Part shown: in pieces, positions 42,990 through 53,549 of the stretch | How positions within the stretch are numbered: position 1 is the stretch's first letter | Layout: each line of letters opens with the position of its first letter | From: Enchytraeus crypticus | Taxonomy: Eukaryota > Annelida > Clitellata > Enchytraeida > Enchytraeidae | Direction of reading: 5' to 3' | Assembly: GCA_905160935.1 (NCBI GenBank) | Contig: CAJHZI010000449.1 | Location: forward strand, 134,501-198,500 | Length of the DNA: 64,000 nt | Program-made: the position numbers and the translations under genes | The notes under the pieces: model-generated | Database searches by the model: none | Seen by the model: the letters and a program-made list of their open reading frames with translations, nothing else | Told to the model about the DNA's origin: nothing

Positions 42990-43070
42990 TCGATTAGATA
43001 TTCGACCGCGGATCAGCAAGCGCGAGGTTCAAACCCTATGTTCGCCCGCCACTGACATTTAGCTTTACCA
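42990..43070 (+). repeat. SINE A, 3'-deleted copy
   Basis: TCGATTAGATATTCGACCGC, GGATCAGCAAGCGCGAGGTT, CAAACCC, CGCCCGCCACTGACAT and then directly TTAGCTTTACC; the shared LINE C-like tail is missing. Confidence 0.75.
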
Positions 43071-43074
43071 GGTT

Positions 43075-43220
43075 TTTAAAGCAAATATGTAACCTGTGGA
43101 ACTATGATTGGACAGTCAATTACATTTAGGTGCAAACAAACATTGAAAGAATTCTAACAGTCATGAACTAATTTCATTCAACCAAACTTAAAAACTAAAA
43201 TAGATTAAAATTTCTCACTA
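43075..43220. other. intergenic
   Basis: No feature recognised. Confidence 0.35.
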
Positions 43221-43225
43221 GTGGA

Positions 43226-43268
43226 CCTGACCGGATTTGAACTAAGCGCCTCCTTGTTACTGTAGCAA
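43226..43268 (-). repeat. tRNA-like B-box remnant
   Basis: Minus strand AGTTCAAATCCGGTCAGGTC is a tRNA T-arm-like sequence; no rest of a tRNA was found. Confidence 0.35.
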
Positions 43269-43274
43269 TTTAGA

Positions 43275-43790
43275 TGAATTAATATTTAATACAAGTAATT
43301 GACATAAGATTCAGAAGTTATTAGCATCGTTCAGGAAATATGTTCAGAAAACATATCTCCTCTTCAAGTATCGCCATCTTGCGAACATCAATAAATTCTT
43401 AATCAAACTCTTAAAGTAAAAGATCTTAATAATTTCCAAGTCGTGCATAATTGTAACATTTCATATAGGAAGCGTTATGTATGTAACTTATGATGCGAGT
43501 GAAATATTTTTCAGTGCATTTATTATTAAATTATATAATCTGAGTTCGCCTGCATACATTTAAACCTCGAAATTATTAAGGACACAGATGTCGCGCTGGG
43601 CTTTCGCATATTAAAATAATTTAAACAAACTGATTAATCATACCTCTTGTTTAGCTTCTTTAAATAAAGTATACACTCCTACGTTATGTCAGTTTTAGAC
43701 AATGAAGGACCACACTGCAGCATAAGTGCGAGTCTTAACTCTGAAGAGAGCGAGAAAGAACCAGACTATGTTGAGAATTATAAGCTGGTA
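43275..43790. other. intergenic, nothing recognised
   Basis: No feature recognised. Confidence 0.4.
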
Positions 43791-43792
43791 AA

Positions 43793-43942
43793 GCTAAGGT
43801 TAACGTCAGTTTCCTCACTCAAAAGCCATGTCAGTGACGGGAGAGCCCAGGATTTGAACCCCGCGCACACTGATCCGCGGTCAAGTATCGTACCGACTTT
43901 GCCACTGGTTGGAGCCAGTGGAGAAGTCTGTAAGATACTTAT
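43793..43942 (-). repeat. SINE A copy with snap-back 5' end
   Basis: A full minus-strand copy (TTTGACCGCGGATCAGTGTG... tail CGTTAACCTTAG) is followed on the + strand by the first roughly 36 bp of the same element (GGTTGGAGCCAGTGGAGAAG, TCTGTAAGATACT). The result is a head-to-head inverted duplication across the palindromic 5' end. Confidence 0.8.
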
Positions 43943-43949
43943 TCTATAT

Positions 43950-44320
43950 TAGAATATTTTATACTGGCATATTTTAAATGTATTTTTACTTAATTTATTT
44001 TGTGATTCATGCACATTTTCAAAACATGTGTTACGCGCAGTTTCTCTGATCGAAAAGATTGGAGAACTGGAATAAGTCGTGGTTATTCCAGTGGTTATTC
44101 AGTCAGCCCTTGGCTCCGCGAGTCAGTGTTAATAGTTTAGAAGTACCACGCAGAGATTCTGTGAATTAATGCTGGGAGTGAAAATTATATCGATAGCTAA
44201 AATCCTTGTAATTCCAGTTTTAAATTTAAATTAAACGGGAGAGTTTTCAGCTTGCTAAAGTTATGTTGTGCACATTTCTCGATTAGGTGATTAATGTGCT
44301 TAATTTCTTCGTGAAACATA
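43950..44320. other. intergenic, nothing recognised
   Basis: No feature recognised. Confidence 0.4.
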
Positions 44321-44324
44321 GAGG

Positions 44325-44450
44325 TCTTTAGACTGGGTTTTGGATTTTGGAATTTGCATCGTTTTGGACCTTCTTGTTGCTTACCTACTTGGATTTTTCT
44401 CAATAGTGCTCGATGTTGTCATGGAGGACAGTGGAACTCTAATTGTTATC
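44325..44450 (+). repeat. repeat family G, copy 2
   Basis: TTTGGAATTTGCATCGTTTT, GGACCTTCTTGTTGC, AGTGCTCGATGTTGTCATGG, GGACAGTGGAACTCTAATT match 318-440. Confidence 0.65.
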
Positions 44451-44592
44451 ATGCTAGAGACGATGTGAGGAAAAATATGCCAAATTTTACATTAACATTA
44501 AGGCCAACCTCAAATATTACTTTAAATTTCTGGTATAGTCGCAGCCCGAATATGTAACTTATATAATCAAAATAACGCGTTCAACAACAACA

Positions 44593-44712
44593 ACTGAATT
44601 AGAGTGCTACTGTCGCCCATGAAAATATTGAGTACTATGGTACCAAATCCAATCCGATGAGCAGATTGTGGGGTCCAGAAACGGTGCAAGCCAAAATCCG
44701 GAAAGTCAGTCC
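44593..44712 (-). repeat. repeat family G, copy 3 (inverted)
   Basis: GAATTAGAGTGCTACTGTCG and AGAAACGGTGCAAGCCAAAA, TCCGGAAAGTCAGTC are the reverse complement of the family; forms an inverted pair with copy 2. Confidence 0.6.
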
Positions 44713-44762
44713 GAGGAAGGGTACTAGTGGAAGGGTACTAGTGGTAGTGGAAGGGTACTAGT
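44713..44762 (+). repeat. short tandem repeat AAGGGTACTAGTGG
   Basis: Three copies of GGAAGGGTACTAGT spaced 18-22 bp. Confidence 0.85.
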
Positions 44763-44764
44763 TC

Positions 44765-45118
44765 ATTTGGTTGGTCAACCTGCACATTGTAGAGTGTCCA
44801 GCTCTTGCAATCTGTTACTATATCGAAAGAGTTCGACTGAAAACAATTTTTTAAAGCACGAAATTGCACGAATCCAACCATTTTCAAAATACCGCACATA
44901 GAAATATCATTCTATATCATTTCAGAAACTCTACCGGTTTAACATCTGATCTCGTTTATCAGAAGCAGAAGCTGCTGCATTTAGAACCGAATGTGATAAT
45001 CTATGTCGGTGTCAGGTTACTGTGTAGGACCGGCAGGGACAGGGATAGTTTGTAAACAGTGTAATCTGCGAGATATCTGCGTGTCTACAGCGTAGGAACA
45101 AGTCTATAATCTGCTAAT
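44765..45118. other. intergenic, nothing recognised
   Basis: No feature recognised. Confidence 0.4.
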
Positions 45119-45119
45119 G

Positions 45120-45208
45120 TATGTGACGGGTGAGCCCAGGATTTGAACACCGCACACACTGATCCGCGGGTCAAATCTTGCAGACGTCGCCGCTGGCTCC
45201 AGCCAATA
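45120..45208 (-). repeat. SINE A, head portion
   Basis: Minus strand: GGCTGGAGCCAGCGGCGACG, GATCAGTGTGTGCGGTGTTC, AAATCCTGGGCTCACCCGTC; the 3' tail is absent. Confidence 0.8.
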
Positions 45209-45291
45209 AAATTGAAAATTAAAAAATTGAAGAAAAATGTAAAATGTAAGATGTAAAATTGAAGCCCTTAACTCGTTCTGATCATAAAACA

Positions 45292-45322
45292 CGCGACTTC
45301 TGAACTTGACGTTAAGCATTGT
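45292..45322 (+). repeat. SINE B 3' tail
   Basis: CGACTTCTGAACTTGACGTT, AAGCATTGTA. Confidence 0.5.
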
Positions 45323-45324
45323 AT

Positions 45325-45685
45325 TAATGTGCAATTGTCATAAACCTTTGCAGGTTAATTTAAATTTTTGAAAAACATATCTTCTGTGTATAACGTGCAC
45401 TTCATTAACAACGGATATTTGATATGTAATATCAAAAATCCTTCTTGACTAATAAAAAGTAAAACCATCAGAAAGATACTCGCTGCATCTGATTTAAGAA
45501 ATCTATGGGATCACACTGAGGATTATCCAGCGCAAAATCATTATGTTAAAAATCACGACTTAATTGCTTAGAACTTTCATTTTTGTAAACGATTTATATG
45601 TAATCCTTCCTGTTAAGGCTGCCGATATATCAGCCTTCCCAACTCACCCTTGTCAATATAATGCCTTATTTTTTATTTCTTGGTT
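45325..45685. other. intergenic, nothing recognised
   Basis: No feature recognised. Confidence 0.4.
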
Positions 45686-45740
45686 AAACTTCAAGGTCAG
45701 AAGCCTGAAAAGCTTCTCTTCAAGACGTTCGATGTATCGG
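45686..45740 (-). repeat. SINE B fragment
   Basis: AAACTTCAAGGTCAGAAGCC, TGAAAAGCTTCTCTTCAAGA, CGTTCGA: minus-strand match to 18700-18750. Confidence 0.6.
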
Positions 45741-45741
45741 T

Positions 45742-46115
45742 GAACTGTAGTACCCCTGAATCCGACATCACCGTGGTTGCTCCAAAGGACCGACCGAAGC
45801 AGCAGTCGAACTGGACTGAGTGATGATCCAGAGGGGTTGAGCCTTGCTCCAAACAGTCCTGAGAGTCCTTAATCAAACTAATTGCCCACAGTTCACGGTC
45901 AAGCTTGTCGTCCACCACGGATATAGGCGATGATATTTGAATGCCAGCTGCAGAATTAAATACATTGTTCGTCACTAGTGGCGTCATCTTGCGAATGAAG
46001 TAATTCTGAGCGAACCAATATTTCTGCAGTGCTAAACTGCTGTACTCTGCCCAATGGTTTATAAATAGCTCTGTCACGTGAGACAGTAGTAGGGCTGTAG
46101 AGGGCACTCTGTGAC
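45742..46115. other. unexplained stretch with a 136-codon minus-strand frame
   Basis: The frame 45697-46107 (minus) overlaps the SINE B fragment at its 3' end and shows no recognisable domain. I do not call it a gene. Confidence 0.35.
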
Positions 46116-46117
46116 TC

Positions 46118-46129
46118 TCTATGTCTCTG

Positions 46130-46178
<49 letters not shown>

Positions 46179-46179
46179 G

Positions 46180-46254
<75 letters not shown>

Positions 46255-46262
46255 CTCTGTGT
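46118..46262. repeat. (CT)n microsatellite
   Basis: CT runs with CTTT and CTGT interruptions. Confidence 0.95.
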
Positions 46263-46401
46263 CTCTTTCCTACCCTATAAAAACTTATGATTGTTCCTAT
46301 GTAAACAAAATGAAAGCTGCTGAAAATTTGATTAAGTAAAACCTAAAATATGATGATAAATCTCATCTAACAGTACATGTCCACAGAGCAGTGCTCTAAC
46401 A

Positions 46402-46468
46402 GGGTGAAGGTCATACAGGGGTGAAGGTCATACAGGGGTGAAGGTCATACAAGGGTGGAGGACATATA
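46402..46468 (+). repeat. 17-bp tandem repeat
   Basis: GGGTGAAGGTCATACAG about four times, the last degenerate. Confidence 0.9.
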
Positions 46469-46479
46469 GGCAAAAGATA

Positions 46480-46553
46480 GAGCGATACGAGAGATAGAGA
46501 GAGTGATAGGGAGAGAAAGAGATAGTGAGAGAAAGTTACAGAGAGAGAAAGCG

Positions 46554-46590
<37 letters not shown>

Positions 46591-46640
46591 AAGAGGGAGT
46601 GAGAGATGGATAGATAGATATATAGATAGATAGATAGAGC
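46480..46640. repeat. (GA)n/(GATA)n microsatellite
   Basis: Interrupted GA tract ending in GATAGATAGATAGATAGA. Confidence 0.9.
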
Positions 46641-46644
46641 GTTA

Positions 46645-48055
46645 CCGGAGAGATATAGATTCAACGAATATGTGGTAGACTTAGAGCTTCTGTGCTGAAC
46701 GGTAAGCACATTGAATAGATCAATTAGTCCTTCAGAGAAGATCAGTGACGCAGATTATTATGCATATCTGATATAAGTAAAACATTGTCAAAATTTATTA
46801 CTAAATTCTTTTGAGAAGAAAAACACTCGATAAAGATATATTGCAAGCATACAATGTATTATGTCTGTAAAATGCAAATGATTAATAGGTCTGTTTCAAT
46901 CAGCTATGTTGAGATATAGAGAATTCTAGGCATTCCAAAATTGCATTTCTTATCTCTAATTATAACGCGTTAATTAGTCAATTTAACACCATTCTATCGT
47001 TGTCGCCTAATAATTTGAAATTTTAATTAGAACAAATACCCCGACCCCGGACAGTGTATCATATTTATGAAACTTATTCGAGTAAATCAACACTTCAGAT
47101 ATAAAAGCTATTAAAGCACTTCATAGGATTGGCTCATAGTCATTTAAGTTATTTTGAGTGAATTTTGCTTTAATCTGTCAGGTGAAATTTTGGATAAAGT
47201 GACCTATTTGTCGTTTATCTTTTTTCCTTTCGACATAGACCTATTCGCTTTCAGGAGGCGTTTTTTTGAAAAGGAACACTAATTACTCACTGCGTCCATC
47301 TAAATGCTTGATCTAGAGATGGCTACATGTGTTTTATCAAACTATTTATTGACTATTTCCTGAAAATTAGGAAACTTTTAATGCTATAATCACTTATAAT
47401 TTTTGTTAATAATTGTTAGAAAAACAATCTCCTTCAAAAATGGTTCGACAATTTACAGTTTTAAGAAATTAAGTGATTTTACATTGGATGGACGTTGTTT
47501 CAATACTTAAAAATGAGTGAGTTTTAATCTTCTTTAAATATAGAGTATTTTCTGCTTTAACCACCATTTTAAACCCCCACCTGTCGATCCAGCGATATAT
47601 TTCAGCTAAAATAATCTATAAAGAAGTAATATTCTACCGAAACTAAAATGTAAAATGTAGAAATAAAATGCTATCGAAATATTCTTAGAATTAAAAGTTG
47701 TCCTTATTTAACCGTTTTTAGCGCTATAAGAAATTTTGTTATCATCCAGTGTATGTGCTTTAATTATCTTCAACCTCTATTGTTCAAAATACCAATATTA
47801 GTAAATTATACTACCTGTTAATCGATAATGTTACGTTTGTTTTATAATTAGGAATTCAATAACATAGCTCCCATATATTCTCGTCACAACACTTTAAAGC
47901 GTAGTAACCGATGCTATAATTACTTTATTTTATTGGTTTGATTTACAGTTTGTAAGCGTGTCCCGTTTAGTCTAATTTCTATGCGAAAACACATTCGTTG
48001 ACGTCATTGCATAGGATTGTATTTTTGATATAGGGATAACTTAAATGTGGTCTGT
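46645..48055. other. intergenic, repeat-poor
   Basis: 1.4 kb of AT-rich sequence with no recognised gene or repeat. Confidence 0.45.
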
Positions 48056-48061
48056 ACTTTT

Positions 48062-48172
48062 CCGTGTTAGGCCTCAGAGTTTGAAGTAGGCCAACCGAAA
48101 CTGCAAGTATATTTCAAGAGGCAACTAAAGCAAATTATGAGAGATGTTGTGTAGCAAACCTCTTCTAAAAGA
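48062..48172 (+). repeat. SINE D-related inverted repeat, left arm
   Basis: GGCCAACCGAAACTGCAAGT, ATATTTCAAGAGGCAACTAA, AGCAAA, GTTGTGTAGCAAACCTCT. Reverse complement of 48600-48695 with good identity. Confidence 0.8.
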
Positions 48173-48223
48173 AGAGTCTATAATTTTCAAGCATTATTAC
48201 ATTTTAGGGTTTGTCTAATCTTT

Positions 48224-48267
<44 letters not shown>
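48224..48267. repeat. (TA)n microsatellite
   Basis: TA run broken from 48372 onward by an inserted LINE E end. Confidence 0.95.
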
Positions 48268-48270
<3 letters not shown>

Positions 48271-48367
48271 CTTAGTGCACTGCCTACTGGCAGGTCCATG
48301 GTATATAACGCCTTCACTCTTCTCTGTCTTCCGCCTTTCTCTTCATTTCCACATATGAGTGGGTCTT

Positions 48368-48372
<5 letters not shown>
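48268..48372 (-). mobile_element. LINE E 3' end inserted in (TA)n
   Basis: CTTAGTGCACTGCCTACTGG, CAGGTCCATGGTATATAACG, CCACATATGAGTGGGTCTTT, AAAT. TA repeats abut both sides, with no GA tail retained. Confidence 0.85.
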
Positions 48373-48411
<39 letters not shown>

Positions 48412-48515
48412 GAAAGAATAGGCCTATATATGTACAAACATAGATGCATATATAGGCCTATATATATATATATATAAGAAATAAAAAAAACATATATATA
48501 TATATATATATATAA
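48370..48515. repeat. (TA)n microsatellite blocks
   Basis: TA runs at about 48372-48405, 48458-48475 and 48490-48513, with TATAGGCCTATATA words between. Confidence 0.9.
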
Positions 48516-48597
48516 GAATTGAATACAATTAAAATAAAGATTAGAAAAACTCTAAAAGTAATAATGATTGACTCTAAAAAGTAATATTAACTCTTAA

Positions 48598-48698
48598 CTT
48601 AGGAGAGGTATGCTACACAAGGTGTCTTGCTTCAGTCGCCTCTTGAAAGATACTTGCAGTTTCGGTTGGTCTATCTAAAATTTCTGAGACTGAGTTTC
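48598..48698 (-). repeat. SINE D-related inverted repeat, right arm
   Basis: GAGAGGTATGCTACACAAGG, CAGTCGCCTCTTGAAAGATA, CTTGCAGTTTCGGTTGGTCT; complement of the left arm at 48062-48172. Confidence 0.8.
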
Positions 48699-48699
48699 T

Positions 48700-48980
48700 T
48701 GCTGAATACCAGATTTTTAACTGACAACTGTTTTGATCACAATATATCTAAACAAATTCTTCAGATAAAATGTCTGATTTTCGTTCAATCCAAGCAGAAA
48801 TAGGCTGCCTGTGGTCATTAATCTGACTTCATGACCCCAGTCCCACAGATTCGATTTTATCAAATATCTGCTTCGAAATTTACTGTAGCATTTTACCAAA
48901 GCCCACTAATCACGCTACAATCTAACCAACGAGGACTTATATAAGATTGTTTAGCGCTCTGAAAATATGATCTGATATGA
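48700..48980. other. intergenic
   Basis: No feature recognised. Confidence 0.4.
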
Positions 48981-48984
48981 TTGA

Positions 48985-49035
48985 TTTTGTCTGGATTTGA
49001 ACCCTAGACACAAACGCTGAAGAGCGAACTTCCTA
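48985..49035 (-). repeat. tRNA-like B-box remnant
   Basis: Minus strand GTCTAGGGTTCAAATCCAGA is a strong T-arm/B-box sequence; no matching A box was found nearby. Confidence 0.45.
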
Positions 49036-49039
49036 GAAA

Positions 49040-49635
49040 AATTGACAAGATACCCTCTTTAATTGATTAAGTATTATCTAGAAGCTATTTATCTCCTATA
49101 CTAGTCACCTTATGGATACTCAGCGAGAGAGAATTATGGTGAATTCTTTGTTGTTGTTGTTGTTATCATTCATGTGACAATTAGGTGCCTGTTAATTTCA
49201 AGTGTTTGATGATGTAACAAACAAGTTATGCTAGGAACGCTAATTTGCCTGCCGCTGGAATTTTGCGTGGTTAAGCAATATAAATTCAATTGTACCGTCT
49301 GTCCTAACTTTACAGACTCAATATATAAATAAGACCGAGTGCTTGAATGGTATCGTAAATTTCTATTTGACTGATGGTATCAGTTCAGCATTTCTTATCT
49401 TATTTCTTCGCTACCTATTGTTTGCTTCAATAACCAACTGCAAAGAGAGCTTTATCGACAATTTTATCCAATGACAAAATCATTAACTTCATCAAACTTT
49501 AATTAACATTAACAAGTAACAATCATGATCTCTGAGGTGGTTTCTTATTGGTATCCTTGACAATTCGAGACGGAAAATCAGTGCTTAGCGCTGAATGTTT
49601 GACCTTATTACTAACATCTCAGTTAGCCTTTCTCT
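49040..49635. other. intergenic, nothing recognised
   Basis: TTGTTGTTGTTGTTGTT at 49151; nothing else. Confidence 0.4.
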
Positions 49636-49639
49636 CTCT

Positions 49640-49895
49640 TTTTCTCCTTTTCTCTCTTTCTCTCTCTCTCTCTCACTCTAGTGTTCTACTAAGTGGCAGG
49701 TCCAAGGTATATATTCTTACACAGAGTCTGCTTTCATGCTCCATAGCTCAACAAGTTAATCACTTCACAGATATCTAAGTCTTACCCATAATTTCCATAG
49801 CCTTAGCTTGGGAATAATATGGCTTTGATGTGGCTGCCTCTCTAAGTTTTTGCTTTGTCCCCTCTTACGACATGTGCCATTAACGGCTGATCATT
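49640..49895 (-). repeat. SINE D copy with (GA)n tail
   Basis: Minus strand: GTAAGAGGGGACAAAGC, ...AGCTAAGGCTATGG, TTAGACATCTGTGAAGTGAT-like middle, TTGTTGAGCTATGGAGCATG, ACCTTGGACCTGCCACTTAG, TAGAACACTAGAGTGAGAGA and the GA tail (CT run at 49636-49678 on the + strand). Confidence 0.8.
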
Positions 49896-49917
49896 TCTTT
49901 TGCTCAGTGAAATAGAA

Positions 49918-50010
49918 TGACTAAATAGATCAGTGTGTAATCGCTTTGGTAATGTCAATGAATTTCAGATTTCCTAAGGTCCTGGGATCAAATCCCGGTT
50001 GAGCTTATCA
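49918..50010 (+). repeat. tRNA-like SINE relic
   Basis: GACTAAATAGATCAGTGTG (A-box-like) and, about 65 bp on, TGGGATCAAATCCCGGTTGA, a very good T-arm with paired GGGA/TCCC stem. Confidence 0.5.
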
Positions 50011-50014
50011 GAGA

Positions 50015-50290
50015 GTAACACCTTGGACATTAATAGAACCGGTATCTTGGCTAAATATCTAAATTGTCTAAAGGCTAAGTATCTGGTGCTAAAAGTGATA
50101 GATATCATCATTCGTCGAGGTTTAACCACAGGATAATTTACAGCCTAGATGCTCTCTATGAAAACCTAAATTGTGCATTGGCAATTCAGATGATTTTATT
50201 GGGTCAGCTGGTCGCTGATGGTTCGTTAGTCCTTTAATCATACTCTGATTAAGAAAGATTAAGAGGACCTCCTTGATCATCTAACGGTAA
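50015..50290. other. intergenic
   Basis: No feature recognised. Confidence 0.4.
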
Positions 50291-50292
50291 AC

Positions 50293-50420
50293 CTCTGGCT
50301 GGAGCCAGTGGCGATGTCGGTAAGATAGTCGATCGCTGATCAGTATGTTCGGGGTTCAAATCATGGGCTCGCCCGTAACTGACATCGCTTTCGAGTGAGG
50401 AAACTGACGTTAAACTTAGC
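50293..50420 (+). repeat. SINE A copy (near consensus)
   Basis: CTCTGGCTGGAGCCAGTGGC, GATGTCGGTAAGATAGTCGA, TCAGTATGTTCGGGGTTCAA, ATCATGGGCTCGCCCG, GACATCGCTTTCGAGTGAGG, AAACTGACGTTAAACTTAGC. Confidence 0.9.
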
Positions 50421-50424
50421 TGTT

Positions 50425-50855
50425 GCCTCTGCACGGCTACGATATGATAATCGTGGATTTATCATAATTTCTAACGTTGACCTTCAAAGGATGTTGCAAA
50501 TATCGTTCAGACATCTTTTCCTACAACATTGAACTGTTTGCCTTTAAGTTCTCCTAACAACGCTCTATGCTGTGCAGGATCTAAGCTTAAATTTCGTTTT
50601 AGATAAACACAACAGTGTCAAGAAATGCTTCTGAATCATTGTTAAGATTATTTGTAAAACAACTTGACTGATTTAGCTGCTTTGCTTAATTTTAGCTAAT
50701 AGCCTTCCCAGTTTTTCTCTTAAGTTCGCTGATTGGTTTTCAATTTCCTCTAAAGGTATTCATTTGTGTAATTATGATGCTATAAAAATAATATGGAATT
50801 TATTTAATGATCAAAAATACTAGCGCATAATATTTAGCTTACACATTATCATTAT
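50425..50855. other. intergenic, nothing recognised
   Basis: No feature recognised. Confidence 0.4.
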
Positions 50856-50857
50856 CT

Positions 50858-50925
50858 CTCTTAATCGCCTCTTATCAATACTCACAGTTTCAGTCAAGTC
50901 TTTCTCTTTCGCTAATTGTGCAACA
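50858..50925 (-). repeat. SINE D-related fragment
   Basis: TAATCGCCTCTTATCAATAC, TCACAGTTTCAGTCAAGTCT resembles 48630-48680. Confidence 0.45.
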
Positions 50926-51053
50926 ACGAGCGAAAGTAATTTCTAGGTATTTCTTCGCACCGTTGAACGCATCATCATCATCGTCTTCGGTTAACTGTTT
51001 AGAGTGAAAAATTCTAAAGAAATAGGTTTCAATGATTGTTTTACTGTCACCTG

Positions 51054-51115
51054 TTGGATGGCCGAGCTCGCAGCATATTACTCGACAAGCTGAACGTTAT
51101 CGTTTCAAATATCAG
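51054..51115 (+). repeat. tRNA-like SINE relic
   Basis: TTGGATGGCCGAGCTCGCAG is A-box-like and CGTTTCAAATATC a decayed B box; similar to 925-1010. Confidence 0.45.
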
Positions 51116-51119
51116 AAAA

Positions 51120-51700
51120 AAACTAACTCTTTATATTGTCAGAGTTGGTATTTAACAGACGACAAATGTAGTTTTTAGCTTCACCGTTTTGTATCTTTTT
51201 CTGTTTAGTATCGTTTATTTTTTCATCACAGCATATAATATACAAACAGTAGAAACGTGTATGTAGTTAGATAAATAAATAAATATACAAAACTGTGAAT
51301 TTAACTGTGAAATGCATGTTTTAGGAGTGCGTATGTAAGTGAAAGCTTTTGCATTACCCAGCGAGCTATCAGGGGTAGGGTAACTTACCTATTATTAAAA
51401 CCGCTGCTGTATTAATTCGGATTCCTTAAAAAGCAGGTCATAAAGCGTTCCATTTTTATTATAATCTGTTTTTAATTTTTTGCTATTAGCTTAGATTAAA
51501 GATATCATTCATTAGCTTAGCATTATACGACTCGATGCACAATTACATACTGTCGTCAATTTATCTTCATTTCATTTTTAAATACAAATATCATTCCGTA
51601 ATTAACGTTAAGTTACAATCGACGCTCAAATGGCTGCAAGAGCAGAAACACGATGAATCCTTCAACGATGCAAATATTAATTAATTACCTGTATATATTG
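51120..51700. other. intergenic, nothing recognised
   Basis: No feature recognised. Confidence 0.4.
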
Positions 51701-51703
51701 TCG

Positions 51704-51795
51704 ACTTACCCGGGAATCGATCCCATGCTGCCTTCCGTCACTTCCATCACCTCTGTCACTTCCATCATTTTCATCACTTTCATCACTTCCCAGAG
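51704..51795 (-). repeat. tRNA-like B-box and adjoining short tandem repeat
   Basis: Minus strand ATGGGATCGATTCCCGGGTA is a perfectly paired T-arm (GGGAT...TTCCC). Next to it on the + strand, (C/T)(A/T)TCACTTCCATCA(C/T)-type 10-bp words repeat about six times. Confidence 0.5.
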
Positions 51796-51799
51796 TGTT

Positions 51800-52550
51800 C
51801 GCCTTACGTTTGGAGCTGTAAAACCCTTGTAAATTGAAACCAAAACCTCAGAAGTTTAGACTTGACTTTTACAATAGTATTTTTCTTTTTTCTTTACGGC
51901 TGAATTCCTTGTGGAAGAATTTATTTTTCAATAAGAAATGCATGTATATTTTTCCAAGAAGGAAATTAATATATAAAAATCCTGGTTAAATTATTCAGTA
52001 TTATTCTTCTTGGCTATGAGGCTCTGAGATGATTTTTCCTTAATTAGTCGGTGCTATCATTTTTATATCCAGGTGACTTCAAGATGAATCCAATTAGATA
52101 GTTCAGTCCAAATGTCCTTGGATTTCACCGTTAATTTAAAGTTTATAATACAACAACCTGATCTGGCAAAGCTGCAGTATATCTAATCAATCAAATCTCT
52201 CGTACGTTAAACTTAAACTAAATAGTTAAGCAAAATACAAACCATATTCTGTGCATGAGGAAAGAAATATTATTTTGTAAAACATAGTTTTAATTCAATT
52301 CTTTATAAAAATTTGACCCAGATAGCTATTTCGAGAGCAATTTCCGAAGCCAGCAGTAACGAAACTAGAAATCTTGTAAACATTCCCAGGTGCCATGTTT
52401 ACAAACTCCATATAGCTCATTTCATCTCATAGAACTATTTATTAAAAGATACTTTTAACGTCGCTTCTTACAACCCTGTCAAACCAGTGACTTTTAATGT
52501 ACCAAAGTGACTGTTCAGTAGCTTCATGTTCATTAAAGAAACAAGCTGAT
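51800..52550. other. intergenic, nothing recognised
   Basis: No feature recognised. Confidence 0.4.
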
Positions 52551-52554
52551 GAAT

Positions 52555-52625
52555 GATGGTGAGGGTTTAACGTTAAGATCAGAAGACCAAATGGCTTCTC
52601 TTCGACGACCACGCCTCAGATTACC
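52555..52625 (-). repeat. SINE B copy
   Basis: GGTGAGGGTTTAACGTTAAG, ATCAGAAGACCAAATGGCTT, CTCTTCGACGACC; compare 18690-18755 on the other strand. Confidence 0.65.
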
Positions 52626-52629
52626 TCAT

Positions 52630-53260
52630 AGACGAAAGCTGCCTACTATGAAGCATATGGAAGAAGGAAACAATTTAATCATATTATGTTTGTGTTAATA
52701 AAAAGTATGATATGGCTAAAGATAAAGGTATTTATTAAGTTGAATTTTGAACAGCGGAATGAACTCTGCTTAAACTTAAACTTACATTTTAAGAGCCCAA
52801 TCGGTTGTGTAGGTTTTTATTTCTGAGCTCTAGTCATAGCATAAAGAAGATTAAATACATCTTTGATATTTCTATCACTTTTATCATTAAATTTTGAAAC
52901 AATTTAGGATTTTAAAATTAATCTTCCACATTGCCCGTTATGCAAACAATCGAGTCAGGGACTAGATTAGAGGAGAGGGGGGGGGGGTGTAAGCTCCATA
53001 AATTGGTTTCTCAACCCCCACAATTAACTTTCAACCCATTGTCTATATAATTCCTATAGGGCTAGAATCGAAGTCTCCCCCCGAGTTCTCGACCATAGTC
53101 TAGGCCCTGAGTAATGTCCGAAATTTTACACTCAGATCATCAGGTCTGGGTATAACGTAAAACACAAAGAACAGCTATTTTAAATTGATTAACTTACCTG
53201 ACACTTAGCTATTTAGACATTCATGTTAGGTCAAAGAGTACTTGAGAGGTTAAAATAATA
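52630..53260. other. intergenic; poly-G run
   Basis: A G run of about 10 at 52979-52987; otherwise nothing recognised. Confidence 0.4.
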
Positions 53261-53264
53261 TCTG

Positions 53265-53545
53265 TTGAAGCTTTAACCCTCATTGTTAAAGTTTTAACCA
53301 CAATAGTTGTCGTTTTAACCCTCAATGTTGAGGTTTTAATCCTCACAGTTTAGGTTTAACTCTCCTAGTTTAGGTTTAACTCTCATTGATGAGGTTTTAA
53401 CCCACATTGCTGGGGTTTTAACCCTCAATTTTGAGGTTTGACCCTCAATTTTGAGGTTTAACCCTCAATTTTTAGGTTTAACCCTCATTGTTGAGGTTTT
53501 AACCATCATAGTTGAGGTTTTAACCATTATTGGTGAGATTTTATT
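53265..53545 (+). repeat. palindromic 20-bp minisatellite
   Basis: About 13 units of TTGAGGTTTTAACCCTCATT with drift; the core GAGGTTTAACCCTC is close to its own reverse complement, so each unit can form a small hairpin. Confidence 0.9.
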
Positions 53546-53549
53546 TCTC

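Noticed and set aside
45697..46107. 136-residue minus-strand frame
   Set aside because: Its 3' end is a SINE B fragment, and the remainder shows no domain or start context.
51704..51735. tRNA gene on the minus strand
   Set aside because: Only a perfect T-arm is present; no A box or acceptor stem could be matched.
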